DNA of 64,000 nt. Origin: Rubritalea tangerina (GTDB lineage: Bacteria; Verrucomicrobiota; Verrucomicrobiia; Verrucomicrobiales; Akkermansiaceae). Position 1 is the stretch's first letter; every line of letters starts with the position of its first letter. A program made the translations under genes and the position numbers. This document shows, piece by piece, positions 7,847-16,510 of this stretch. The notes beneath the pieces are model-generated. The model was not told the origin of the DNA, ran no database searches, and worked only from the letters and a program-made list of their open reading frames with translations. The stretch lies in NCBI RefSeq assembly GCF_042683245.1, contig NZ_JBHUJB010000043.1, positions 8,123 to 72,122 on the forward strand, read 5' to 3'.

Positions 7847-8860
7847 ATGAAAGCAATTGGATACAGACAGGCGGGCAGCATTACACGTGATGATGCATTA
7901 ATTAATGTGGAAATCGAGCGGCCTGAGGTGAGTGGGCGTGATATTTTGGTGCGGGTGGAAGCGGTTTCGGTCAATCCTGTGGATGTGAAGTTGCGTGGTG
8001 GCAGAGACCCAGAAGGGGATGGCATGCGCATTCTTGGTTTTGATGCGGCAGGAGTGGTGGAAGCAATTGGAGCGCAAGTTGAAAATTTTGCAGTTGGTGA
8101 CCGAGTTTTTCATGCTGGCTCTATAGCGAGGCCAGGCACGAATAGCGAATACCATCTTGTGGATGAGAGGATTGTCGGGGGGATGCCAAAGTCCTTGGAC
8201 TTTAGTGCAGCAGCGGCCCTTCCTCTGACGGCCATTACGGCTTGGGAGATGTTATTTGATCGATTGGAAGTGGAGAGGCCAACGGCTGAGGGTGGGGATT
8301 GTATTCTGGTAGTGGGGGGAGCAGGTGGTGTTGGTTCGATTACGATTCAATTGCTTCGTGCGTTGACGGATCTCAAGGTTATTGCGACTGCGTCACGGCC
8401 TGAGACACGAGCGTGGGTTGAGCAATGTGGTGCTCATTATGTGATTGATCATCGTGAGGCGATGGCTCCACAGGTTAAAGCTCTGGGTATAGGGGCTCCA
8501 GGGTATGTATTTTCTACGAACCACACGGCTTACCATTTTCCTGATATTGTGGAATTGATAGCGCCCCAAGGGCGGTTTGGACTGATTGATGATCCAGAAG
8601 CGCTAGATGTGATGCCATTGAAGTTGAAGGCAATTTCATTGCACTGGGAATTGATGTTCACCCGTTCGTTGTTTGAGACTCCCGACATGGCAAAGCAGGC
8701 AGCATTATTAAATAAATTAGCTGAGCTTGTAGATGCTGGGAAGGTGCAATCGACCGTGACTGAAGTGCTTGGAAAGATTGATGCGGCGACTTTAAAAAAG
8801 GCGCATGCAGCCATTGAGAGTGGTAGGACGCGGGGTAAACTAGTGCTGGAAGGGTTCTAG
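7847..8860 (+). CDS. Zinc-type alcohol dehydrogenase/quinone oxidoreductase family protein (MDR)
   Basis: A 337-residue medium-chain dehydrogenase/reductase. The N-terminal GroES-like fold includes VEAVSVNPVDVKLR and GFDAAGVVEAIG; the nucleotide-binding Rossmann motif GGAGGVGS is at residues 157-164. The usual Cys/His ligands for catalytic and structural zinc are not evident, so it is more like the zinc-free quinone-reductase branch and probably uses NADPH (inference). The substrate is unknown. It starts two bases after the hpt stop, so the genes are probably co-transcribed, although no functional link is obvious. Confidence 0.85.
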   Translation: MKAIGYRQAGSITRDDALINVEIERPEVSGRDILVRVEAVSVNPVDVKLRGGRDPEGDGMRILGFDAAGVVEAIGAQVENFAVGDRVFHAGSIARPGTNSEYHLVDERIVGGMPKSLDFSAAAALPLTAITAWEMLFDRLEVERPTAEGGDCILVVGGAGGVGSITIQLLRALTDLKVIATASRPETRAWVEQCGAHYVIDHREAMAPQVKALGIGAPGYVFSTNHTAYHFPDIVELIAPQGRFGLIDDPEALDVMPLKLKAISLHWELMFTRSLFETPDMAKQAALLNKLAELVDAGKVQSTVTEVLGKIDAATLKKAHAAIESGRTRGKLVLEGF

Positions 8861-8928
8861 GGAATGGGGCGCATGGTTTGTGCGCAGGAATTTTAGCTGC
8901 TACCAACTCAGGCACATGACGCAAAGGT

Positions 8929-9834
8929 TTATTGATTGAGTGCGAGTGCCAGCATTGCGGCTACTTGCTCGGGTTTGGTCGTGTTGTCGTACTGAAGTGG
9001 GGTGAGCCAGGATTCTTTTTTGAACCATGTGCGTTGGCGTTTTGCGTACTGGCAGGTAGCAAAGAAGATTTTTTCTTCGCATCGTTTGAGGTCATTTTTT
9101 CCTGCGAGGTAGTCACGGATTTGAGGGACACCGATGGCTTTTTCGCATGTGCTTGAGAGGTTTGTGGCAGCTTGGACTTCCTCGATGGCCCCCTGAGCGA
9201 GCATGCGTTTTGTCCGTTGAGCAATTCTATGACGTAGTGGTCCGGCTTGCCACTGGATGATGGCACCTCGGAGGTTTTGTTCGATCTCGGAGCTGGTATT
9301 TTTCCAGTCGTTTTTGATTTCGGACATTTTTTGTCCTGAGAGGAGGCAGATTTCGAGAGCTCGAATGAGGTAGCGACGGTTTTGGAGGTTGGTGATGGCG
9401 GCACCTTCTGGGTCGAGGGTTTTGAGCTCGGCGATGAGGTCTGCGTCACTTCGCGTTTCGAGTTCTGCCCTGAGTTTAGGTTCTGATGGGGGGACTGGTG
9501 ATGGGCCGTGGGTCAGGAATTTGAGGTACATGCCAGAGCCTCCAACGATAATAGGGGGCTTGTTACGGGATTGAATGTCTCGAATGATGGGGAGAGCGAG
9601 ATTGCGGTAGCGTTGGGCATCAAACTCTTCGCTAGTTTCTAGGATAGAGAAGAGGTGGTGAGGAGCTTGAGATAGTTCCTCGGTGCTTGGTGCCGCGGAG
9701 AGAGTTTCCAGACCACTGTAGACTTGATAGGCGTCGCCATTGACGATTTCTCCATCAATTGCTTTTGCAAGAGCAATGGCGAGGCTGGATTTTCCAGAGG
9801 CGGTGGGGCCGCATATGTAAATTGGGTCGGGCAT
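8929..9834 (-). CDS. miaA: tRNA dimethylallyltransferase MiaA
   Basis: A 301-residue enzyme that transfers a dimethylallyl group to N6 of A37 in tRNAs reading UNN codons. The Walker A-like GPTASGKSSLA is at residues 9-19, followed by the family motifs IVNGDAYQVYSGL (a variant of the usual DSxQVY) and PIIVGGSGMYLKFL; the RQRTWFKKE segment lies near the C-terminus. The start is the ATG at 9834: the frame continues upstream to 10056, but that would overlap the next gene and cross its terminator. It is downstream of the RRM-protein gene on the same strand. Confidence 0.95.
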   Translation of the reverse strand: MPDPIYICGPTASGKSSLAIALAKAIDGEIVNGDAYQVYSGLETLSAAPSTEELSQAPHHLFSILETSEEFDAQRYRNLALPIIRDIQSRNKPPIIVGGSGMYLKFLTHGPSPVPPSEPKLRAELETRSDADLIAELKTLDPEGAAITNLQNRRYLIRALEICLLSGQKMSEIKNDWKNTSSEIEQNLRGAIIQWQAGPLRHRIAQRTKRMLAQGAIEEVQAATNLSSTCEKAIGVPQIRDYLAGKNDLKRCEEKIFFATCQYAKRQRTWFKKESWLTPLQYDNTTKPEQVAAMLALALNQ

Positions 9835-9929
9835 GTCTATGGTTGGAAGCTTCTCGGGCTGTGGTGACGATTGGAGAGGTGTGTGCCGAATGGCAATCGA
9901 TGTCGAGATCGATCTTTCTATAGGTGGAC

Positions 9930-9963
9930 AAAAAAGGCCCCAAGGTGTTGTTACCTTGGGGCC
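9930..9963 (-). terminator. Rho-independent terminator after the RRM protein gene
   Basis: GGCCCCAAGGT and ACCTTGGGGCC form a perfect 11-bp stem with a six-base loop; on the minus strand it is followed by TTTTTT. It lies 26 bases beyond the RRM gene stop, making miaA a separate transcript or a read-through product. Confidence 0.9.
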
Positions 9964-9988
9964 GGTCTTGTTGATACTGTGGGGTGGA

Positions 9989-10627
9989 TTATTCAGCGGC
10001 TTCGCTGGTTTCATCCGTAGCTGGTGTATCGCCATCTTTGCGTGACTTGGAGCCATTGACTACAAGTTGGCGCCCCATGAAGGGTTGGTCGTGCAATACT
10101 TCGACAGCACGCTTTGCCTCATCGGTGTTGAGCATTTGAATGAAGCCGTAGCCTTTTGATTTGTGGGTGTTACGGTTGTAGATGATTTCTACTTTCTTAA
10201 CTGTACCCACGCCTTTGAAGAGGTCTTCAAGGTCGTATTCTGTGGCGTCGTAGGAGAGGTTTCCTACGTAGAGGCGAGCAGACTCCACAGGCACTGGCTG
10301 TGGGGATCTACGCTGTTTATTGCCACCTGATTTGGCATTGCGGACATTACTTTTAGGAGTGGCTTTGCTTTGGCCACCTTTTTGGCTGCGTTGTTGATCG
10401 CGCTGTTGTTTACGGGCTTTCTCTTCATCGAAGAGGCCGAGAGCCTTGAGGATTTTCTGCCACAAGGTGAGTTTGAGTGGTTTTGGGGGGCGGTTGTTGC
10501 GATTGCGGTTCCTGTTGCGGTTGCGATTGCGGTTGTTGTTATTATTATTGTTGTTATTATTATTGTTGTTACGTCGCGGACGGCGATTTTGGCCGTTACC
10601 TTGCTTTGGTTTCTGTTGGTCTGACAT
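9989..10627 (-). CDS. RRM RNA-binding protein with Asn-rich, Arg-Asn repeat N-terminus
   Basis: A 212-residue protein. The C-terminal part is a single RNA-recognition motif: RNP2 is LYVGNL at residues 119-124 and RNP1 is KGYGFIQM at 158-165. The N-terminus is low complexity, with 13 consecutive Asn (residues 20-32) followed by an alternating Arg-Asn tract to residue 46. A basic Gln/Lys/Arg-rich linker joins the two. Bacterial RRM proteins of this kind bind single-stranded RNA and are often cold-induced (family knowledge); the disordered basic tail could aid RNA binding or condensation (inference). The gene has its own strong terminator. Confidence 0.88.
   Translation of the reverse strand: MSDQQKPKQGNGQNRRPRRNNNNNNNNNNNNNRNRNRNRNRNRNNRPPKPLKLTLWQKILKALGLFDEEKARKQQRDQQRSQKGGQSKATPKSNVRNAKSGGNKQRRSPQPVPVESARLYVGNLSYDATEYDLEDLFKGVGTVKKVEIIYNRNTHKSKGYGFIQMLNTDEAKRAVEVLHDQPFMGRQLVVNGSKSRKDGDTPATDETSEAAE
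10493..10570 (-). repeat. In-frame trinucleotide/hexanucleotide repeat (poly-Asn, Arg-Asn)
   Basis: The codons for residues 20-45 of the RRM protein form tandem AAT/AAC triplets followed by CGC-AAC-type hexamers. On the + strand this reads as gtt/att and gttgcg repeats. Such a tract is prone to in-frame length change by slippage. Confidence 0.8.
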
Positions 10628-10668
10628 GGTGTCGGATGTGTTCTTTAGTCGGGCACTAAGCTAGGGAA

Positions 10669-10826
10669 CGACAAATGATTTTTAGGTTCACATTTCACCC
10701 GATGCTGGAACGTTATGGTGTTTCTTCATCGGCAGTGTGAAAGGGGCTCGATATTATTCCGTATCTTGAACCTGCTCAGTGCTTCATTTGTCGCTTCTAC
10801 GGGTCTTCTGGTAGGAGCACCCGTAG
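10669..10826. other. Nested inverted repeats in the 10628-10955 intergenic region
   Basis: The only gap over 300 bases. CGACAAATGA (10669-10678) pairs with TCATTTGTCG (10784-10793); inside it AGGTTCA (10684) pairs with TGAACCT (10767), and TTTCACCCGATG (10693-10704) pairs with CATCGG...GTGAAA (10727-10742). A separate 8-bp hairpin CTACGGGT/ACCCGTAG occupies 10797-10826. There is no open frame of note. It could be a structured RNA, a decayed palindromic element, or a regulatory region for the divergent genes on either side. Confidence 0.45.
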
Positions 10827-10955
10827 CTCGAGCTAAGAAACGTTGAGCACGGACTTTATAAAAGGCAAGACGTTTCGCAATGCTGCCACGGATTCAATGT
10901 TGCTTTTTTAGCATTGGGTATTATCGTGGAGAAAATTTAGACACCTTAAGTATTT

Positions 10956-11918
10956 ATGATTCGCACTCTCTTGAGCATTATATTGGTAGGCAGCTTTTTA
11001 TTACCGAAATTGGAGGCACAGACTCCGGAGAGTTACATTGTATTGGAGCGTCATTCGCGCAAGGTTTTGTTGGCATCTGGTTCTGAGTACAGGCGGCCGA
11101 TAGCGGGCTTAGCGCACATGGCTACGGCCAAAGTGGCACTGGATTGGGCGAAGGCGGCCGGGGTCAGCAGTGCGACGATGATAGCAGTACCCAATCACTC
11201 ATACTATAGTGGTGTGGATAATCCATTGAGTTTGCAAGCTGGTGATCAATTAAGTATCAGGGATGCTTTGTATGCCACCATTTTGGGGCAGGACAGTGTG
11301 GCTGCAACGAGTTTGGCGCACCATGTAGGTGGGCAGCTACTACAGCGTCGTCAGCTGAGTGGTGATCCGATAGCGGTTTTTGTCAATGAGATGAACAATT
11401 TGGGGCGTTCATTGGGGATGAACAGCACACGTTTTACTCTACCCTCTGGGGCTGACACTCAGAAAAGGAGCAATTACTCGACCGCTTCAGACATTGCGCG
11501 ATTGAGTGTGGCTCTCTCGACGGACACGGCTTACGGATTTTACGCCAAACAAAAACAACGTTCACTGCGGGTAGTCAAACGCGATGGCAGAACGGCTCAG
11601 CTTACCGTGATCAATTCGAATAAGCTCCTATCATCCAAGTTAAAGATCAGTGGTTTGAAGGCTGGGTATAGTCCCATGGCTGCTCAATGCGCTAGTGTAC
11701 TTGCGAATCGCCATGCCTATGTGGAGAAATTAGCTGATGGTGGGGAGCGCGTGACTCCAGTGCAATTAATTGTGGTTGTCTTGGGATCTGCCGACAGTGC
11801 TGCTTTTGTCGAACACGTGATTCCACAAGGGTGGAGTCACTATGAGGCTTGGCGCAATGGAGGCTATATGGCGACTCCAGATAGACGAGAATTCCTCAAG
11901 CTACCTCAAGCTCAATAA
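10956..11918 (+). CDS. Secreted S11-type D,D-peptidase homologue lacking catalytic motifs
   Basis: A 320-residue protein with a signal peptide (residues 1-21, cut near LEAQ). The fold follows D-Ala-D-Ala carboxypeptidases: SYIVLERHSRKVLLAS, FVNEMNNLGRSLGMNSTRF and the STASDIARL segment align well. The active-site motifs do not: the SxxK position reads GLAH (51-54), the SxN position reads QDS (about 112-114), and KTG is KAG (235-237). The catalytic serine and lysine are therefore absent, suggesting a periplasmic peptidoglycan-binding or regulatory pseudo-enzyme. The reading frame is intact, which argues against simple decay. Confidence 0.82.
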   Translation: MIRTLLSIILVGSFLLPKLEAQTPESYIVLERHSRKVLLASGSEYRRPIAGLAHMATAKVALDWAKAAGVSSATMIAVPNHSYYSGVDNPLSLQAGDQLSIRDALYATILGQDSVAATSLAHHVGGQLLQRRQLSGDPIAVFVNEMNNLGRSLGMNSTRFTLPSGADTQKRSNYSTASDIARLSVALSTDTAYGFYAKQKQRSLRVVKRDGRTAQLTVINSNKLLSSKLKISGLKAGYSPMAAQCASVLANRHAYVEKLADGGERVTPVQLIVVVLGSADSAAFVEHVIPQGWSHYEAWRNGGYMATPDRREFLKLPQAQ

Positions 11919-11976
11919 TGTAAGCGTAATTTGTAAGAGCTTGCGGCATTCTAACAGGTTATGTTAGGGTGTAAGG

Positions 11977-12891
11977 ATGAGGTATCGGCAATGGTTATGG
12001 GCAGGGTTTCTGATCTATGTGTGTGGGTTTGTGGAGGCTGACGAGGGATTGGAGAGGTCGATGGAGAAGTTGGCGGCGGGGATGTTGCGTGCATGTCCTG
12101 AGCTTAAGGGGGGGCAGCGCACGGTGGCGGCGCGAAGGAATTTAGTGGAGGAATTTGAGGCATTAGGGGCAGATAAGATATCTTTGGATTATTTGAAGAA
12201 GATTCGGCGAAGCAAGGTGGATTATGAGCGAGCGGATTGGTTGGAACTAGTGGCGAAGTTTGAGCGGGCTGGTTTTGTGAGGCCACGTGGTCAGTTTCTT
12301 ATGGGGAAGGCCAGAGCGCAGAAGATGCGAGCTGAGGAATTTTATTTGGTGAAGCGGTTGATGGATGCGTATTATGATTTATGGATAGAGGAGAGGGAAG
12401 AAGAGGAAAGGCGGAGCATGCGGAGGGTAGGGAAGGCGTATAGTACGTATATTTCAGCTTATGGTGTGGCTCCAAAGTGTCTGGAGGATTTTTTGCCTGA
12501 GGAGGCGTGTTTTGCCACTGATCCGAGGACTAACCATGATTCACGCTGGGTGTATGTGGGTGGTGGCCCATGGGAATTACGAGGCGCAAATCGCTATCGG
12601 GTGGTAGCCTATGCCTCTTACCCATGTGGCAGGCAAGGCGTCTATAGGTGGGTTATTTACAAGGGTGGTTTAGTAGGAGAATGGAAGGAAGAAACGCTTG
12701 TCAAATCCATAGCTAAAGTTGAGAGAGACTACCAATTGTTGCAAATTGCTAAAAAAGCAGAGGCTACGGGGAGTGAGAGGGACGATCAGCGGGTAGCAAA
12801 GTCAACGACGCCTGGGCATGAGCGCGTGAAGGCTGTAGAAAAACCGTCTAAGAAGCCAAAGCTCAAGATCACCATCGTCGAGCTGTGGTAG
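11977..12891 (+). CDS. Hypothetical secreted protein
   Basis: A 304-residue protein with a probable signal peptide (residues 1-21, WLWAGFLIYVCGFVEA). The rest is charged and rich in Arg, Glu and Lys, with helical stretches (RLMDAYYDLWIEEREEEERR) and a central AYGVAPKCLEDFLPEEACF/WVYVGGGPWEL region containing paired Cys. The C-terminal ~60 residues are Lys-rich and probably disordered. I do not recognise a family. It follows the inactive peptidase-like gene on the same strand after 58 bases and ends 146 bases before a terminator belonging to the opposite gene. Confidence 0.65.
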   Translation: MRYRQWLWAGFLIYVCGFVEADEGLERSMEKLAAGMLRACPELKGGQRTVAARRNLVEEFEALGADKISLDYLKKIRRSKVDYERADWLELVAKFERAGFVRPRGQFLMGKARAQKMRAEEFYLVKRLMDAYYDLWIEEREEEERRSMRRVGKAYSTYISAYGVAPKCLEDFLPEEACFATDPRTNHDSRWVYVGGGPWELRGANRYRVVAYASYPCGRQGVYRWVIYKGGLVGEWKEETLVKSIAKVERDYQLLQIAKKAEATGSERDDQRVAKSTTPGHERVKAVEKPSKKPKLKITIVELW

Positions 12892-13035
12892 AGATGAAAA
12901 CTGATGGACTCATAGTTTAATTTCAGAAATGGGGGAGAGTCGTTAGTTTTGAGGTAGTTTCGCCAAATCGCACTTCCAAAGTGACAAATGATGATTTTTT
13001 GGGGATTGCGCTGCATTGGTTGGAGCACTGAGCCT

Positions 13036-13072
13036 AAAAAAAACTCGACTCTCTGGTGTGAGAGTCGAGTTT
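13036..13072 (-). terminator. Rho-independent terminator after the M42 peptidase gene
   Basis: AAACTCGACTCTC and GAGAGTCGAGTTT form a 13-bp perfect stem with a six-base loop; on the minus strand it runs into a T-tract. It is 25 bases beyond the stop codon. Confidence 0.92.
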
Positions 13073-13097
13073 GGTAAGTTGAGTGATTCCTGAGCGT

Positions 13098-14321
13098 CTA
13101 GAGTGGCTTAGCTGAGTCGAGACGTGGATGACCGTTCTTGAGGTCTTCTCGGCGCATTCCTTTGCCACGGTTCATTTTATCCATAGCGCGGAAGGTGGCG
13201 ACCATGCCATGGATCGCAGCGAGGACGTCAGCAGTGTGACCCGTTTCAGAAATTGTGTGCATGTTTCGGATAGGGAAGCCGATAGATGTGGCAGCAGAGT
13301 CAAAGCCTGCGAGCGCAGCGGCCATGGCGTCGGTGCCTGTGTCTCTACCGGCAAAGTCCATTTGGTAGGGGATTCCCTCTTTCATGCAGGCTTCTTCGAT
13401 GATGGTGTTAAGCTGCTCACTGGTGATGGAGCCTTTAGTGATTGAGAAGCCTTTGCCCATGGTTAGTGGGTTCATGCGTTTTGCGCCGATTCCGGGGGCG
13501 GCATCGTAGTCGTGGTTGACGTCAGAGCCGATAAGGATATCGGGTTTAAACTCACCAGCGATGGCAGTAGCGCCGAAGCGTCCAATTTCCTCGTGCGTGG
13601 CAATCGTGTAGAGGACACGGATGTTCTTAAGTGGTGATTTAGCGAGGATTTTGGCAATTTCAGCGACGACGAAACAACCGAGACCGTTATCGAGGTAAGC
13701 GCCATAGAATGCGTCCTCAGAGAAGCCACGTTTGATTGGGCGGTTGAGGATGATTGGGTCACCAGGACGGATACCGAGTTTTTCGATGCGTTCTTTTCGT
13801 TTTTCGCCATGCATCTGAAGCTCGAGGTAGATCATTTCTGGCTTGAGGCCTTTGTCACCGGTGCGTTGGGCTGGCTCTGAGAAATGAATGGCACCTAGAG
13901 CTTCGAGGGTGCCGCCTTCGATTGAGCGATAGTTACCGGGTTTCTTAGGGTCTTGGCAGAAGAGGGTGACCTCATGGCCGATGAGTGTGCAGGGGAGGAA
14001 GGAATCCGTATTGACCCAGATTTTACCATCGGCATCGATTTTGCGGACTTGGAGGCGGATTTTATCGGCATGGCCGATGATCATCACGGAGGTCATGTCA
14101 TCGCGACCTGGATGGGTGTCGAGCACAAGGCCTGCATTTCCTTTGAATTGGTGAATTGCCCATGACTTTGGCATCAACTTTTCGAATGCGGGTTTGAGGA
14201 CGCCGTAGGACATGGCGGCTTCGAGGCCAATTGGGCTAGGGGCGGCGAGGACTTCGCGCATGAAGTCGAACTGGGCTTTTGGCATGGATTTTTCCCATGC
14301 AGCTTTTGTTTTTCTGGGCAC
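13098..14321 (-). CDS. M42-family metallopeptidase (glutamyl-aminopeptidase-like)
   Basis: A 407-residue cytosolic protein of the M42 co-catalytic metallo-aminopeptidase family. Candidate metal and catalytic residues are GHADK (83-87, usually HMDEIG), YLDNGLG (209-215, for the family's DN..G), THEEIGRFGA (242-251), GSDVNHD and a terminal ETGHTAD (359-365). These enzymes form dodecameric shells that trim peptides; some older annotations call them cellulase M. The HMDEIG-to-HADKI change deviates but keeps His and Asp. It has its own terminator and lies downstream of ribBA on the same strand, separated by another terminator. Confidence 0.88.
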   Translation of the reverse strand: MPRKTKAAWEKSMPKAQFDFMREVLAAPSPIGLEAAMSYGVLKPAFEKLMPKSWAIHQFKGNAGLVLDTHPGRDDMTSVMIIGHADKIRLQVRKIDADGKIWVNTDSFLPCTLIGHEVTLFCQDPKKPGNYRSIEGGTLEALGAIHFSEPAQRTGDKGLKPEMIYLELQMHGEKRKERIEKLGIRPGDPIILNRPIKRGFSEDAFYGAYLDNGLGCFVVAEIAKILAKSPLKNIRVLYTIATHEEIGRFGATAIAGEFKPDILIGSDVNHDYDAAPGIGAKRMNPLTMGKGFSITKGSITSEQLNTIIEEACMKEGIPYQMDFAGRDTGTDAMAAALAGFDSAATSIGFPIRNMHTISETGHTADVLAAIHGMVATFRAMDKMNRGKGMRREDLKNGHPRLDSAKPL

Positions 14322-14347
14322 GTTGTTTTATTTGGTTTTGTGAGTAA

Positions 14348-14386
14348 GAAGAAAGGAGCCTACACAGAGTGGCGTGTAGGCTCCTT
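14348..14386 (-). terminator. Rho-independent terminator after ribBA
   Basis: AAGGAGCCTACAC and GTGTAGGCTCCTT form a perfect 13-bp stem with an eight-base loop; the minus-strand 3' side is T-rich (TTCTTCTT). It lies 20 bases beyond the ribBA stop. Confidence 0.85.
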
Positions 14387-14406
14387 AAAGAAATGCATGT
14401 AGGGGA

Positions 14407-15606
14407 TTAGAGCATGTGATCCATGCGATCTTTTTTGGTTTGGAGGTATTTTTCGTTATGCTCGTTAGCGCATTGTTTGATGGGCAACTGCTCGACGATT
14501 TCGAGGCCATAGCCTTGGAGGCCGACCATCTTTTTTGGATTGTTGGTGAGCAAGCGGATTTGGCGCACTCCGAGGTCATGGAGGATTTGGGCGCCCATAC
14601 CGTAGTCGCGGAGGTCGGCACCGTAGCCGAGTTTTTCATTGGCCTCGACGGTATCGTACCCTTGTTCTTGAAGTTTGTATGCGTGGATTTTTGCGGGGAG
14701 TCCGATGCCGCGGCCTTCTTGGCGAAGGTAGAGGAGGACACCACCTTCTTGAGAGATGTGCTCGAGAGCTTGGTGGAGTTGGCCCCCACAATCACAGCGG
14801 CGAGACATGAAGACATCACCGGTGAGGCATTCCGAATGGACCCGAACGATGACGGGCTTTGATGAGTCGATTTCGCCGCGTACGAGGGCGAGGTGATGGG
14901 AGTCATCGGTATCAATTTCGTAAAGGTGGCAGTCGAATTCGCCAAAATCTGTGGGGAGCTTAATGACCTCAGAGCGGTGCACTAGTTTTTCTGCTTTTCT
15001 GCGGTGTTCGATGAGTTGGGCGATTGTGCAGGCTTTGAGTCCGTGTTGTTGTTGGTATTCACCAAGGTCACCGACGCGCGCCATTTCACCGTCTTCATTC
15101 ATGATTTCACAAATGACGCCAGCTGGTTCGAGGCCAGCAAGGCGAGCGAGGTCGACAGCAGCTTCGGTGTGGCCAGCGCGGCGCAGGACACCACCTTCGA
15201 CGGCTTGGAGTGGAAAGACGTGTCCGGGTTTGACCAACATATCTGCTGAGCTATGAGGGTCGGCTAAGATTTGGAGTGCTTTTGCGCGGTCCGCAGCAGA
15301 GATTCCGGTGGTGATGCCTTCTGCGGCATCGACGGAGACTGTGAAGGCTGTCTTGAGCGCCTCGGTATTGCGTCGGCTCATTTGGGGAAGGTCGAGCCTG
15401 TCAGCCTGTTCTGCTGAGATGGGGGCACAGATAAGGCCTCTGCCGTGGGTGGCCATGAAGGCGACTTGTTCTTTGGTGACGAGGCTACCGGCACAAATGA
15501 GGTCGGCTTCGTTTTCGCGCGTGGGGTCATCGGCGCAGATGATAATTTTACCGGCGGCGATGTCTGCGATGATTTCTTCAATCGGGCTAAAGGTGAGTGC
15601 GCTCAT
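14407..15606 (-). CDS. ribBA: Bifunctional DHBP synthase / GTP cyclohydrolase II RibBA
   Basis: A 399-residue fusion that supplies both early precursors of riboflavin. The N-terminal 3,4-dihydroxy-2-butanone-4-phosphate synthase domain (residues ~1-200) has DDPTRENEADLI and GHTEAAVDLARLAG. The C-terminal GTP cyclohydrolase II domain (~205-399) has the zinc site C-LTGDVFMSRRCDCGGQL and the catalytic QEGRGIGL segment. Both active sites look complete. No FMN riboswitch is visible in the ~100 bases upstream. The later-pathway gene ribF lies elsewhere in the window (41181). Confidence 0.96.
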   Translation of the reverse strand: MSALTFSPIEEIIADIAAGKIIICADDPTRENEADLICAGSLVTKEQVAFMATHGRGLICAPISAEQADRLDLPQMSRRNTEALKTAFTVSVDAAEGITTGISAADRAKALQILADPHSSADMLVKPGHVFPLQAVEGGVLRRAGHTEAAVDLARLAGLEPAGVICEIMNEDGEMARVGDLGEYQQQHGLKACTIAQLIEHRRKAEKLVHRSEVIKLPTDFGEFDCHLYEIDTDDSHHLALVRGEIDSSKPVIVRVHSECLTGDVFMSRRCDCGGQLHQALEHISQEGGVLLYLRQEGRGIGLPAKIHAYKLQEQGYDTVEANEKLGYGADLRDYGMGAQILHDLGVRQIRLLTNNPKKMVGLQGYGLEIVEQLPIKQCANEHNEKYLQTKKDRMDHML

Positions 15607-15706
15607 GCTATTGGTGCCGCTAATGTGGGGCAGCTTTGTTAAAAAGGAAAATGATTTATGAGAAAATCGTCAGGATGCGGAGGAGCTGGAAGTGGCGAGT
15701 TTTGGC

Positions 15707-16510
15707 TTACTCGTTTTCTGCTTGTTGTTTTCGTTTTCGCACCCAGAGCAGGAATGCAACGGTGGTGCTGAACATGAAGACGAGGAGGCCGAATAGGTAA
15801 AGGGCCTTGTCTACATCATCATCGACATTCTCTGGGAGGGCGTCTGGTTGTTTGATTTTTGGGTCACTGACGATGGTCATGAGACCGGGGCTAAGTTGGA
15901 CGGTGCTGAGTTTATGGAAGACTTTGGCGAGTTCTTCGTCATTGCGGTACTCGGTGAAAAGGAAGGTTGGGAACTCACGTGTCATTTTTGGGGGGACAGG
16001 GTTTCCTGTATCGGGTGAGATCTCGGTTACTGTAGGAAAGAGCGAACCCATGGCAATTTCAGGTTCGATAGTCATTGAGCCATTGAGGAAGCGTTCCCCT
16101 TCGAATCCGGCGCGGACCTCAAAACAGATATCGGCAATGATAGTTTGCTCGGTGATTTCGCGGATGCTCATCATCCCACGGAATGGCTTGAGCTTATCGT
16201 AGCGTGCGATGGCGAGGTTCATTTCCTCTGGGGTGAAGGTGATTTGTGTTTTATCACCATTTTTGACGGCACGTTCGAATGCCCCCATTTTGGCATCGAG
16301 GGCGGAGATAGCGGCTTTATCATCGAGAGAAGCGAGAGGGGTGGGCTTGGCTTCTTTTTGGGAGATATTGATGATTTCTGTTTTGTATTGTCCGTATTGG
16401 TACCAAGCAAAGATGGCAAGGAAGCTCACCATTCCGAGGATCACCAGAAAGATGGTGCAGCCGGCGATGGGCGTGGGCTTGCCAGTGGCTTCAGTATTTG
16501 GTTTGGACAT
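15707..16510 (-). CDS. Hypothetical protein with two membrane segments
   Basis: A 267-residue protein from ATG 16510; the frame extends to 16555 without support. An N-terminal membrane segment (about residues 17-37, GCTIFLVILGMVSFLAIFAW) is followed by a ~190-residue extracytoplasmic domain (FTPEEMNLAIARYDKLKPF, MTIEPEIAMG) and a C-terminal membrane segment (LYLFGLLVFMFSTTVAFLLW) with a basic tail. The two anchors with a loop between suggest a periplasmic domain held at both ends. I do not recognise a family. It faces away from mnmA; the 87 bases between the two starts would hold both promoters. Confidence 0.68.
   Translation of the reverse strand: MSKPNTEATGKPTPIAGCTIFLVILGMVSFLAIFAWYQYGQYKTEIINISQKEAKPTPLASLDDKAAISALDAKMGAFERAVKNGDKTQITFTPEEMNLAIARYDKLKPFRGMMSIREITEQTIIADICFEVRAGFEGERFLNGSMTIEPEIAMGSLFPTVTEISPDTGNPVPPKMTREFPTFLFTEYRNDEELAKVFHKLSTVQLSPGLMTIVSDPKIKQPDALPENVDDDVDKALYLFGLLVFMFSTTVAFLLWVRKRKQQAENE

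Noticed and set aside
9835..10056. N-terminal extension of the miaA frame
   Set aside because: It would cross the RRM-gene terminator and overlap the RRM gene; the ATG at 9834 sits directly before the P-loop region.
15607..15706. Possible FMN riboswitch upstream of ribBA
   Set aside because: The gap is too short and contains none of the conserved FMN aptamer segments.
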